A stretch of 64,000 bases of DNA from CAVURS01 sp963795385. Lineage in GTDB: Bacteria > Actinomycetota > Actinomycetes > Actinomycetales > CAVURS01. The stretch lies in contig CAWCHK010000003.1 of the NCBI GenBank assembly GCA_963795385.1, forward strand, positions 558,001 to 622,000. The letters run 5' to 3'. The notes beneath the pieces are model-generated. The model worked only from the letters and a program-made list of their open reading frames with translations. It did not search any database and was not told the DNA's origin. Positions 1 to 9,143 of the stretch are shown in pieces; the stretch's first letter is position 1, and every line of letters begins with the position of its first letter. The position numbers and the translations under genes are program-made.

Positions 1-1
1 G

Positions 2-292
2 GCGAGCCGCGGCTACGACGGCTTCGCCGAGGGGATCGAGGTCGAGGCGGTGCGCACGCCGCTGGACTGGGCCGCCCAAGGCCTGGAGCGCGGCACGCCG
101 TTCGCGGCCGCGCACACCTTCGGCCAGACCGGGCCGTTCCGGCCGGCCAACCTGGTCGGCGCCAACATCGCCTTCGCCGGTTCGGGGACCGTGCCCGGGG
201 TCGGCGTGCCGATGGTGCTGGTCAGCGGGCGGCTCGCGGCCGAGCGGATCGTCGGCCCCGACCCGTCGTACCGCTCCCGCGCCTGGCTCTGA
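2..292 (+). CDS. crtI: phytoene desaturase, C-terminal part (cut by window edge)
   Basis: This is the last 96 residues of a CrtI-type phytoene desaturase, an FAD enzyme that introduces double bonds into phytoene to give lycopene. The reading frame is open from the first bases, so the start lies outside the window; the GTG at 50 is internal. The tail has the typical CrtI end: FGQTGPFRPANL, then NIAFAGSGTVPGVGVP, which belongs to the C-terminal FAD-binding segment, and a final GRLAAERI helix. The next gene on the same strand is phytoene synthase, 92 bp away, so the two probably form a crtI-crtB operon. The assignment rests on the tail and on context. Confidence 0.85.
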   Translation, partial: ASRGYDGFAEGIEVEAVRTPLDWAAQGLERGTPFAAAHTFGQTGPFRPANLVGANIAFAGSGTVPGVGVPMVLVSGRLAAERIVGPDPSYRSRAWL

Positions 293-310
293 CCCGCCGC
301 CGGCTCGACC

Positions 311-337
311 GCTTCGACGGCTTCGACGGCTTCGACG
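311..337. repeat. three 9-bp tandem copies between crtI and crtB
   Basis: GCTTCGACG is repeated three times without interruption (311-319, 320-328, 329-337) in the short gap between crtI and crtB. It lies outside both coding regions. No function is evident; a simple slippage repeat is the likeliest explanation. Confidence 0.7.
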
Positions 338-384
338 ACCCGGAACCGCGCCGGGGAGGCAACCGGACGCCGGCGGGCCGGAGA

Positions 385-1323
385 ATGGCTCACGTGAGAG
401 CCCCCGCGCACGGCCACGCCCTGGATGCCGCCGGCATCCACGAGCCAGGCCTGCGCGCGGCCTACGAGTTCTGCCGCCAGGTGGCCGCCGAGCACGGCAA
501 GACCTACTACCTGGCGACCTGGCTGCTCCCGCCCGCCAAGCGCCCGCACGTCTGGGCGCTGTACGGCTTCGCCCGCTGGGCCGACGAGTTCGTCGACTCG
601 GTCTCCCACCCCGACCCCGAGGGCCTGCTGACCTGGGGCAAGCAGGCCGTCTACGACCTGGCCCGCGGTACGTCCGACGACCCGGTCATCGCCGCCGCTG
701 CGCACACCGTGCACCTCCTCGACATCGACCTCGCACTGTTCGAGGCGTTCCTGGCCTCGATGCGGATGGACATCACGGTGACCGGGTACGAGACCTACGC
801 CGACCTGCAGGGCTACACCCGTGGCTCAGCCATGGTGATCGGCCTGATGATGCTGCCGGTCCTGGGTCCGCTGGGGCCCGAGGCCGCGGCACCCGCGGAG
901 GCGCTGGGCGAGGCCTTCCAGCTGACCAACTTCATCCGGGACGTCGGCGAGGACCTGGCCCGCGGCCGGATCTACCTGCCGCAGGAGGACCTCGACGCGT
1001 TCGGCGTCACGCGGACCGACCTCGCTGCCGGCGTCGTCACCGGCCCGATCCGCGCTCTGCTCGGCTTCGAGATCGCCCGCACCCGAATGCTGTACGAAGC
1101 GGCCCGGCCCGGCGTCGCCCTGGTGCATCCCACCAGCCGGCCCTGCCTGCGCACGGCGATCGAGCTCTACGGCGGCATCCTCGACGAGGTCGAGCGGGGC
1201 GACTACCAGGTCCTGAGCCGCCGGGTGAGCGTGCCGAAGCGCCGCCGCCTCGGCGTCGCCGCGCCGGCGTACCTCAGCGCGCTCGGCGCCCGTCGCGAGG
1301 TCGCGCGCTGGCGGCACGCCTGA
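385..1323 (+). CDS. crtB: phytoene synthase (squalene/phytoene synthase family)
   Basis: This 312-residue protein condenses two geranylgeranyl diphosphates to phytoene, the first committed carotenoid step. The two Mg-diphosphate-binding aspartate motifs of the family are present: DEFVD at residues 67-71 and DVGED at about 186-190. They are followed by the usual ARGRIYLP stretch. Length is normal for the bacterial family. The ATG at 385 has a modest purine-rich stretch (CGGAGA) directly before it; I kept it because the N-terminus then has ordinary length. The 3' end overlaps by 50 bp with the converging lycopene cyclase gene. It follows crtI in a likely operon. Confidence 0.93.
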   Translation: MAHVRAPAHGHALDAAGIHEPGLRAAYEFCRQVAAEHGKTYYLATWLLPPAKRPHVWALYGFARWADEFVDSVSHPDPEGLLTWGKQAVYDLARGTSDDPVIAAAAHTVHLLDIDLALFEAFLASMRMDITVTGYETYADLQGYTRGSAMVIGLMMLPVLGPLGPEAAAPAEALGEAFQLTNFIRDVGEDLARGRIYLPQEDLDAFGVTRTDLAAGVVTGPIRALLGFEIARTRMLYEAARPGVALVHPTSRPCLRTAIELYGGILDEVERGDYQVLSRRVSVPKRRRLGVAAPAYLSALGARREVARWRHA

Positions 1324-1691
1324 CCTCGCGCCTGGCCTCCCGATCGGCCCCCCGATCCGCCTCGCGCTGGACGCCGCGCCGGCCCCAGAACACCCACCAG
1401 GCCAGGGTCTGCAGCACCAGGCAGAAGCCGAAGCCGAGGTCCTCCACCGGCGCGTAGAGCAGACGTCCGGAGCCGAAGGCCACCGCTGTGGACCCGCCGA
1501 CGACCGCGCCGCCGTCGTACCGGACGATCCCGCGTCCGGTCAGCCATCCGTTGGTCAGCAGCTGGAAGGCCAGCACGATCGCGTACGCCACCCAGAACGC
1601 CCGCCGGGTCAGCAGCCGGGTCCGCAGCACGGCCAGGTCCAGCACCAGGGACACCGCGATGCCCGACCACCACCAGCGCGGTGTAGCTCAC
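1274..1691 (-). pseudogene. crtYd: lycopene cyclase subunit CrtYd, frameshifted as sequenced
   Basis: This is the second subunit of a heterodimeric CrtYc/CrtYd lycopene cyclase, a membrane enzyme. The natural start is the GTG at 1691, which overlaps the crtYc stop as GTGA and reads MSYTALVVVG. The family sequence then continues in another frame from IAVSLVLDLAVL onward. Removing one base of the CCC run at 1662-1664 joins both parts into a 138-residue protein with three hydrophobic segments and the conserved NGWLT. If the shift is real, only a restart at GTG 1654 could make product, and it would lack half of the first membrane helix. A sequencing error is likelier, because the rest is well conserved and the overlap with crtYc is exact. 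Confidence 0.75.
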
Positions 1692-2026
1692 GGGACCGGC
1701 TCCTCGTCACCCACGGGCCAGCCGCGCACGGCGCGGACCGCCTCGAGGGTCAGGACGGCGGCGACCGGGACGACGAGGAAGAACGCGACCTCCTCCAGGG
1801 GGAGGCCGCCAGGCAGGCGGACCGCAAGCGTCTGGGCCGGGTCGAACGTCCACTGGTGGCGCCCGACGGCGTAGAGGTCCCAGGTCACGAACACCACCAG
1901 CACCGGCACCACGGTCAGGACCAGGCGGCGCCACCGGCGGTAGACGCCGACCTGCAGGACCAGCTCCAGCGGCGCGGTCCCGACCAGGCAGAAGGCGAGC
2001 ATCCCCAGGTAGCCCAGATGCCGCAT
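1688..2026 (-). CDS. crtYc: lycopene cyclase subunit CrtYc (CarR-type domain)
   Basis: This 112-residue membrane protein is the first half of the heterodimeric lycopene cyclase found in actinobacteria, which closes the rings of lycopene. It starts MRHLGYLGMLAFCLVG at ATG 2026 and has three hydrophobic helices. The family motif LPLEEVAFF near residue 80 carries the paired glutamates thought to be essential. An upstream in-frame extension to 2176 exists but is arginine-rich and overlaps the next gene, so I rejected it. The stop overlaps the crtYd start as GTGA, showing translational coupling. The pair converges on crtB, an arrangement that keeps all carotenoid genes together. Confidence 0.9.
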   Translation of the reverse strand: MRHLGYLGMLAFCLVGTAPLELVLQVGVYRRWRRLVLTVVPVLVVFVTWDLYAVGRHQWTFDPAQTLAVRLPGGLPLEEVAFFLVVPVAAVLTLEAVRAVRGWPVGDEEPVP

Positions 2027-2039
2027 CAGGCCCCGTCGC

Positions 2040-2411
2040 CTAGAACGCGAGCGCCTGCGCGCGGCGCCGGATCTCGGCCTTCCGCCCGGCCCGCATCGCC
2101 TCGACCGGCGACCCCGGCAGGGTCGGGTCGACGGTGAACAGCCAGTGCAGCGTCTCCTCGTCCGTGTAGCCCGCATCGGTCAACAGGGTCACGGTCCCGG
2201 CGAGCTCGGGCAGCGGCGATCCGTCGGTGATCAGCAGGGCCGGGATGCAGGTCTCCACGCCGGCCCCGGGTCGCGGAGAGCGGCGTACGGCGACGAGCTG
2301 GCGCTCCTGCAGGAGCCGGCGGACCCGGCGGACCTCGACCCCCATGGCCGCGGCCGCCGCGTCCAGCGTGAGCCATTCGTCGACGAGGTCGTCCAAGGGG
2401 TCACCGGGCAC
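2040..2411 (-). CDS. Rv2175c-family DNA-binding protein (PknL substrate homologue)
   Basis: This 123-residue protein has a winged-helix-like N-terminal half (DEWLTLDAAAAAMGVEVRRV, then RRLLQERQLVAVRR) and the conserved C-terminal half with LLTDAGYTDEETLHWLF and a closing RRRAQALAF. Both match the M. tuberculosis Rv2175c family. Rv2175c is a small DNA-binding protein phosphorylated by the kinase PknL, and here pknL lies immediately divergent at 2562. The GTG at 2411 begins right where family similarity begins. A far longer open frame continues upstream through pknL on this strand but is a compositional shadow. Target DNA is unknown. Confidence 0.85.
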   Translation of the reverse strand: MPGDPLDDLVDEWLTLDAAAAAMGVEVRRVRRLLQERQLVAVRRSPRPGAGVETCIPALLITDGSPLPELAGTVTLLTDAGYTDEETLHWLFTVDPTLPGSPVEAMRAGRKAEIRRRAQALAF

Positions 2412-2549
2412 GCGGCAAGCCTGCCACGGACGCGCCGGCCCGGTCCGGCAGGCCCGCTCACCGAACCGCCACGGGACCCACTCATCGGACCCGGGACAGC
2501 ACGCCACAACGGCGACACTCCGGTCCCCGAGGTTGCGCCGCGGCGAACG

Positions 2550-2561
2550 TAGACTCCTGGA
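2550..2561 (+). promoter_or_regulatory. TAGACT -10 box of a probable leaderless pknL transcript
   Basis: TAGACT occupies 2550-2555 and is followed by six bases before GTG 2562, so transcription would be expected to begin at or within a base of the start codon. The GGA directly touching the GTG is too close to act as a ribosome binding site. No clear -35 hexamer is visible. Confidence 0.5.
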
Positions 2562-4484
2562 GTGGATACGACCGTCGCCGACCCCCTCGTGGGCCGCGTT
2601 CTCGAAGGTCGGTACGCCGTGCAGTCCCGGATCGCCCGCGGTGGGATGGCCACCGTCTACCTGGCGGTCGACCAGCGCCTGGACCGGGACGTCGCGATCA
2701 AGGTCATGCACTCCGACCTGGCCCAGGACGAGGACTTCCTGCGCCGGTTCATCCGCGAGGCCCGGTCGGCCGCCCGGCTCTCCCACCCCGGCGTCGTCGC
2801 GGTCTACGACCAGGGCCAGGACGCCGGCTCGTGGTTCCTGGTCATGGAGTACGTCCCGGGCCGCACCCTGCGCGACCTGCTCAACGAGCGCGGCCGGCTC
2901 ACGCCGCGCGAGGCGCTCACCCTGCTCGACCCGGTCCTGGACGCCCTGGCCGCGGCGCACTGGAACGGCATCATCCACCGCGACATCAAGCCGGAGAACG
3001 TGCTGCTGGCCGACGACGGCCGGGTCAAGGTCGCGGACTTCGGGCTGGCCCGGGCCGTGTCCACCACCACGACGAACGTCGACTCCAAGGTCCTGCTCGG
3101 CACCGTGGCCTACCTGGCGCCCGAGCAGGTGGAGCGCAGCGTGGCCGACGCCCGCAGCGACGTCTACGCCGTCGGCATCGTGCTGTTCGAGATGCTGACC
3201 GGCCGCAAGCCGTTCGTGGGCGAGACCCCCATCCAGGTCGCCTACCAGCACGTGCACTCCGATGTCCCGGCTCCCTCGACGCTCCTGCGCGGGCTCGCGC
3301 CGGCCCTGGACCTCCTGGTCACCCAGGCGGCGGCCCGCGACCCGGACGCCCGGCCCGCCGACGCGGGCGAGCTGCTGGTCAACGCCCGCCGGACCCGGGC
3401 CGGCCTGACGCCCGACGAGCTGGACGGGCTGGTGCCGATCAGCGAGCCCACCGTCGCCGTCCCGCTCCCGGGGGCGTTCGCCGTCCCGGGCGGCCCGGCG
3501 ATGTCGGCCCAGCCGAGCCCGCAGCCCGGGGTGCACCCGAGCTCTCCGACGGGCGTCCTCGACCTCCCGCCCCCGGCCTCCTCCGGCGCTCGGCGCAAGC
3601 GCCACACGGGCCGTACGGCGGCGATCGTCATCGTCCTGCTCGCGCTGGTCCTCGGAGTCGCCGGCTGGTACGTCGGCGCCGGGCCGGGCTCGAAGGTCCC
3701 CGTGCCGAGCGTGGTCGGCCAGACCCAGGCCCAGGCCGAGCGGACGCTGCAGGCCCAGGGCCTGGACAGCTCGGTCACCAAGGTCTTCAGCGAGACCGTC
3801 CCGGTCGGCTCCGTCGCGGCGACAGACCCGCGCGCGGGCGTCTCGGTCGGCAAGCACAGCAGGGTCCGGCTCGATGTCTCCAAGGGCCCGGAACGGCACC
3901 CGGTGCCCAGCCTGGTCGGGAAGTCGACGTCCAGCGCCGAGGCCGCGATCGCGGGAGCCAGCCTGAGCCTCGGGCAGGTGACACCGGCGTACAGCGACAC
4001 GGTGGCGAAGGGCAAGGTCATCTCGACGGACCCCGTCGCTGCCACCCAGCTCGCACCGGGCAAGCCGGTCGACCTGGTCGTCAGCCAGGGCCCCGCCCCG
4101 GTCACCCTCGGCGACTGGACCGGCAAGCCGGCCGACCAGGCCACCTCGACCCTGCAGGCCGCAGGCCTGAAGGTCACGACCACGCAGGCCTACAGCGACA
4201 CCGTGCCCCAGGGCCAGGTCGTCTCGCAGCGGCCGAGACCGGGCCAGGTGCACCGCGGCGACACCGTCCGGCTGGTGGTCTCCAAGGGCCCGCCGCTCGT
4301 CCTCGTCCCGGACGTCACCGGCAGGTCGGTCGACGAGGCGCGCCAGACCCTGCGGACGGCGGGCTTCAAGGTCCAGGTCACCCACGTCTTCCCGTGGATC
4401 CTCGGGAGCAAGGTGGTCGCCCAGACACCGAACGGCACGTCCAAGGCGCCGAAGGGCAGCACGGTCACCATCGCGGTGCGCTGA
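2562..4484 (+). CDS. pknL: serine/threonine protein kinase with PASTA domains, PknL type
   Basis: This 640-residue transmembrane Ser/Thr kinase has the kinase domain at about 17-275. It has a glycine-rich GGMATVY, catalytic Lys47 (VAIKVM), HRDIKPEN at 139-146, DFG at 159-161 and APEQ after it. A proline-rich juxtamembrane region leads to one helix near 350-371, then four extracellular PASTA repeats, which in this family sense peptidoglycan fragments or lipid II. It stands divergent to its Rv2175c-type partner, as in M. tuberculosis. Four PASTA repeats are more than mycobacterial PknL carries (I recall none there), so the sensor part differs. Start is GTG 2562 with a leaderless-type promoter. 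Confidence 0.92.
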   Translation: MDTTVADPLVGRVLEGRYAVQSRIARGGMATVYLAVDQRLDRDVAIKVMHSDLAQDEDFLRRFIREARSAARLSHPGVVAVYDQGQDAGSWFLVMEYVPGRTLRDLLNERGRLTPREALTLLDPVLDALAAAHWNGIIHRDIKPENVLLADDGRVKVADFGLARAVSTTTTNVDSKVLLGTVAYLAPEQVERSVADARSDVYAVGIVLFEMLTGRKPFVGETPIQVAYQHVHSDVPAPSTLLRGLAPALDLLVTQAAARDPDARPADAGELLVNARRTRAGLTPDELDGLVPISEPTVAVPLPGAFAVPGGPAMSAQPSPQPGVHPSSPTGVLDLPPPASSGARRKRHTGRTAAIVIVLLALVLGVAGWYVGAGPGSKVPVPSVVGQTQAQAERTLQAQGLDSSVTKVFSETVPVGSVAATDPRAGVSVGKHSRVRLDVSKGPERHPVPSLVGKSTSSAEAAIAGASLSLGQVTPAYSDTVAKGKVISTDPVAATQLAPGKPVDLVVSQGPAPVTLGDWTGKPADQATSTLQAAGLKVTTTQAYSDTVPQGQVVSQRPRPGQVHRGDTVRLVVSKGPPLVLVPDVTGRSVDEARQTLRTAGFKVQVTHVFPWILGSKVVAQTPNGTSKAPKGSTVTIAVR

Positions 4485-4555
4485 GCGGATCACCCGTTCG
4501 GCCGGATTCACCCGCTTTGGGTCGCCCCATGTGACCGCTCTGCCATGCTTTGGCC

Positions 4556-5481
4556 ATGACGGCCTGGGGGGACCGGCGGCCTCCGTCGCTGCGCAGCGAG
4601 CATCTGGCCACCCTGGCCCTCGTGCTCGTCACGACGATGTGGGGCTCGACGTTCGTCCTGATCAAGGACGTCGTGGCCACGATGCCCGTCCTGGACTTCC
4701 TCGCCGTCCGCTTCGTCGCGGCCGGTCTGATCCTCGTGGTCGTGTTCCACCGGCAGGTCCGGCGGCTCCCCCAGGCCGTGGCCCTGCGCGGTCTCGGTCT
4801 CGGTCTCGTCTACGGCGTGGCCCAGATCCTGCAGACCGAGGGGCTCGCCCACACGCCGGCCTCGGTCAGCGGCTTCGCGACCGGGACCTATGTCGTCCTG
4901 ACCCCGGTCCTTGGGCTGGTCCTGTTGCGGCACAAGGCAAAGCCGATGACGTGGGCGGCCGTCGCACTGTCCTCGGTCGGTCTCGGCGTCCTCTCGTTGC
5001 ACGGGGCGGCCGTGGGCAGCGGCGTCCTGCTCATCCTGGCGTCGGCCGTGCTCTACGCCCTGCACATCCTCGGGCTCGGCCTGTGGTCGACGACGAAGGA
5101 CGCCCTCGGGCTGGCCGCAGTGCAGATGCTGGCCATCGCCGCGGTCTGCACCGTCGGCGCCGCCCCCCACGGCATCGTCCTGCCGCCGGGCGGCAATGCT
5201 TGGGCCGGCACGCTCTACACCGCGCTCGGGGCCGGCGCCTTGGCGATGTTCTTGCAGACGTGGGCCCAGGCGCATCTGTCGGCGACCCGCGCGGCGGTCG
5301 TCATGACGATGGAGCCCGTGGCGGCTGCGGGGTTCGCGGTGGCGTTCGGCGAGCCGCTCACCGCGCGGATGGTCGTCGGGGGGCTGCTCGTCCTCACGGC
5401 GATGTACGTCGTCGAGCTGGTCCCGCGGCGGACCGGGTCGGCGGCCGAGTCACCGCCGGCGGAGCTCCTGCACCACGAGAT

Positions 5482-5485
<4 letters not shown>
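4556..5485 (+). CDS. EamA/DMT-family transporter
   Basis: This 309-residue integral membrane protein has about ten hydrophobic helices and two EamA repeats. The family signature TTMWGSTFVLIKD lies in the first helix. The second repeat ends with TMEPVAAAGFAVAFGEPLT, the classic MEP-A-GE pattern of drug/metabolite transporters. The substrate cannot be told from sequence; exporters of amino acids or metabolites are common in the family. I chose ATG 4556 over TTG 4550: a CATGCT box ends six bases before it, a weaker form of the leaderless pattern seen elsewhere here. Its 3' end overlaps the converging threonine aldolase gene by 4 bp. Confidence 0.85.
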
Positions 5486-6557
<1,072 letters not shown>

Positions 6558-6561
<4 letters not shown>

Positions 6562-7931
6562 GAAGGGGGCCCGAGCATCTCGGCCACGAGGAAGGCCAGC
6601 TCGAGGCTCTGCTGGTGGTTCAGCCGCGGGTCGCACACCGACTCGTAGCGCGTGGCCAGGGCGGCGTCGTCGATCATCTCGGCTCCGCCCAGGCACTCGG
6701 TGACGTCGTCGCCGGTGAGCTCGATGTGCAGGCCGCCGGGCACGGTGCCCAGGCCGTGGTGCACCTCGAAGAACCCGCGCACCTCATCGATCACGTCGTC
6801 GAAGCGGCGGGTCTTGTAGCCGCTCGGGGACTCGAACGTGTTGCCGTGCATGGGATCGCAGATCCACGTCACCTGTGCACCGCTGGCCGTGACCTTCTGC
6901 ACCAGTGGCGGCAGTGCGTCGCGGACCGCGCCGGCGCCCATCCGCGTGATGAAGGTCAGCCGCCCGGGCGTCCGGTCAGGATCGAGCTTGTCGATCAGCG
7001 CGAGCGCGTCGTCCGGGCTGGTCCGGCCGCTGAGCTTCACCCCGATCGGGTTGTGCACCCGGGAGGCGAAGTCGATGTGCGCGCCATCGAGCTTGCGCGT
7101 GCGCTCACCGACCCAGACGAAGTGGGCCGACACGTCGTACGGCCGGCCCGTGCGGGAGTCGATCCGGGTCAGCGCGCGCTCGTAGTCGAGCAGCAGGGCC
7201 TCGTGGCTGGAGTAGAAGTCCACTGCCTTCAGCGCGTCGAAGTCGGCGCCGCAGGCGGCCATGAACCGCATGGCCCGGTCGATCTGGCCGGCCAGCGCCT
7301 CGTAGCGCGCGTTGGCGGCGTTCGTGACGAAGCCGCGGTTCCACTCGTGCACGTGCCGCAGGTCGGCGAACCCGCCCTGCGTGAACGCCCGGATGAGGTT
7401 CAGCGTCGACGCGGACGTGTGGTAGGCCCGGACCAGCCGGTGCGGGTCGGGTCGCCGGGCCTGAGGTGTGAACGCGAAGTCGTTGACGGCGTCGCCGCGG
7501 TACGCCGGCAGCGTGACGCCCGCCCGGACCTCGTCGTCGCTGCTGCGCGGCTTCGCGAACTGCCCGGCCATCCGGCCGAGCTTGACGACCGGCAGGCTCC
7601 CGCCGTACGTCAGGACGGCGGCCATCTGCAGGACCGTCTTGATCCGGTTCCTGATCTTGTCGGCCGTGGCGTCGACGAACGTCTCGGCGCAGTCACCGCC
7701 CTGAAGGACGAACGCCTCACCCCGTGCGGCCGCCGCCAGCCGGTCCCGGAGGTTGTCGCACTCCCCCGCGAACACCAGGGGCGGGAAGGTCGCGAGCTCC
7801 GCGACCGCGGCGTCCAGGGCGGCCCGGTCCGGCCACTGCGGCTGCTGCTCCGCCTCGAGGTCGCGCCAGGCGTCCAGGCCCTCGACCGTCAGCGGGTCGA
7901 CGGGGTGCATGGAGGCGAGGTCGACGTTCAC
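6558..7931 (-). CDS. aroG: 3-deoxy-7-phosphoheptulonate synthase, class II
   Basis: This 457-residue class II (plant-like) DAHP synthase condenses phosphoenolpyruvate and erythrose 4-phosphate, the first shikimate step. Characteristic stretches are FVLQGGDCAETF, VKLGRMAGQFAKPRS, the HEWNRGF region, FVWVGERTR and CDPMHGNTF. The metal-binding Cys, His, Glu and Asp residues fall in these motifs. Length matches the M. tuberculosis enzyme. GTG 7931 is preferred to the ATG at 7910 because a complete promoter (TTGCTC, 18 bp, TACGCT) ends six bases before it, so translation is probably leaderless. The stop overlaps the threonine aldolase start by 4 bp. Confidence 0.93.
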
Positions 7932-7937
7932 CGCACC

Positions 7938-7967
7938 AGCGTAGGAGCCGTCTCGAAATGAGAGCAA
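7938..7967 (-). promoter_or_regulatory. aroG promoter with -35 and -10, leaderless type
   Basis: On the minus strand TTGCTC (7967-7962) and TACGCT (7943-7938) are separated by 18 bp, close to the vegetative sigma consensus. The -10 ends six bases before GTG 7931, placing the transcript start on the start codon. It is the clearest two-box promoter I found in the window. Confidence 0.65.
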
Positions 7968-8020
7968 AGATTCCGCCATCCGGACAGGCTGGGGTTGCCT
8001 CGCGGCGCGGTGGGCCGGCG

Positions 8021-9046
8021 TCAGCCGAAGAAGACCTCGGCCTCCTCGTAGCGCTCGGCCGGGACGGTCTTGAGCTCGGCCGTCGCCTCGGACAGCGGGA
8101 CCCGCACGATCTCGGTGCCGCGCAGGGCCACCATGACCCCGAAGTCCTTGTCGTTGACCGCGTCGATGGCCTGCAGCCCGAACCGGGTCGAGAGCACCCG
8201 GTCGTACGCCGTGGGGGTCCCTCCGCGCTGGACGTGGCCCAGCACGACCGCACGGGACTCGTGACCGGTGCGCTTCTCCAGCTCCTCGGCCAGCCAGGTG
8301 CCGATGCCGCCGAGCCGCACGTGCCCGAAGGCGTCCTTCTCGCCGGCGACGAGCGACTCGCCTCCACCGGCCGGCAGGGCGCCCTCCGCCACCACGATGA
8401 TCGGCGCGTACTGGCGCTGGAACCGGTGCTGCACCCAGGCGGCCACCTGATCGACGTCGAACGGCCGCTCGGGGACCAGGATCACGTTGGCCCCGCCGGC
8501 CAGGCCGGAGTGCAGGGCGATCCACCCGGCGTGCCGCCCCATGACCTCGACGACCAGGGTGCGGTGGTGCGACTCGGCCGTCGTGCGCAGCCGGTCGATG
8601 GCCTCGGTGGCGATCCCCACTGCCGTGTCGAAGCCGAACGTGTAGTCGGTGGCACCCAGGTCGTTGTCGATCGTCTTCGGGACCCCGACGACACCGATGC
8701 CGTCGTCGGTCAGCCGCTTGGCCACCCCGAGCGTGTCCTCGCCACCGATCGCGACCAGGGCATCGACTCCGGCCGCCTGCAGCGTGTCCCGGATCCGGTC
8801 GACGCCGCCGTCGATCTTGTACGGGTTGGTCCGCGAGGAGCCGAGGATGGTCCCGCCGCGGGACAGGATGTCCTCGACGTCGTCCAGGCCGAGGGGCCTG
8901 GTGTGTCCCTCGACCGGTCCCTTCCACCCGTCCCGGAACCCCACGAACTCGTGGCCGTAGGCGTTGATGCCCTTGGTGACCACGGCCCGGATGACTGCGT
9001 TGAGGCCGGGGCAGTCGCCGCCACCGGTCAGCACTCCGATTCTCAT
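8021..9046 (-). CDS. pfkA: 6-phosphofructokinase, pyrophosphate-type signature
   Basis: This 341-residue phosphofructokinase opens with MRIGVLTGGGDCPGLNA, has the fructose 6-phosphate site PKTIDNDLGATDYTFGFDTA, and has MGRHAGW and LGHVQRGGTP near the end. The phosphoryl-donor loop reads GGEDTLG. The aspartate stands where ATP-dependent enzymes carry Gly104 (E. coli numbering), and the loop PKTIDND carries Lys at 124. This Asp/Lys pair is the known mark of PPi-dependent enzymes such as that of Amycolatopsis methanolica. The enzyme is therefore inferred to use pyrophosphate and to work reversibly. A TAGCGT box ends seven bases before ATG 9046, so the transcript is probably leaderless. Confidence 0.9.
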   Translation of the reverse strand: MRIGVLTGGGDCPGLNAVIRAVVTKGINAYGHEFVGFRDGWKGPVEGHTRPLGLDDVEDILSRGGTILGSSRTNPYKIDGGVDRIRDTLQAAGVDALVAIGGEDTLGVAKRLTDDGIGVVGVPKTIDNDLGATDYTFGFDTAVGIATEAIDRLRTTAESHHRTLVVEVMGRHAGWIALHSGLAGGANVILVPERPFDVDQVAAWVQHRFQRQYAPIIVVAEGALPAGGGESLVAGEKDAFGHVRLGGIGTWLAEELEKRTGHESRAVVLGHVQRGGTPTAYDRVLSTRFGLQAIDAVNDKDFGVMVALRGTEIVRVPLSEATAELKTVPAERYEEAEVFFG

Positions 9047-9143
9047 GAGGGCCACGCTAGTGGCGGTCCGGGCCTGCGGTCCCCGCCTGCCCGCAGGCTG
9101 AGAAAAGGTGCGGGCCCAGCCCCGCCGAGTAGGGTCGCCGCCT

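Noticed and set aside
2040..4511. Very long minus-strand open frame across pknL
   Set aside because: It is a GC-composition shadow; only the last 123 codons show family conservation (Rv2175c type), the rest mirrors the PASTA kinase gene.
6562..6696. N-terminal extension of threonine aldolase up to 6696
   Set aside because: The added residues lie within the DAHP synthase gene, are Arg/Pro-rich and lack similarity; GTG 6561 overlapping the upstream stop is more natural.
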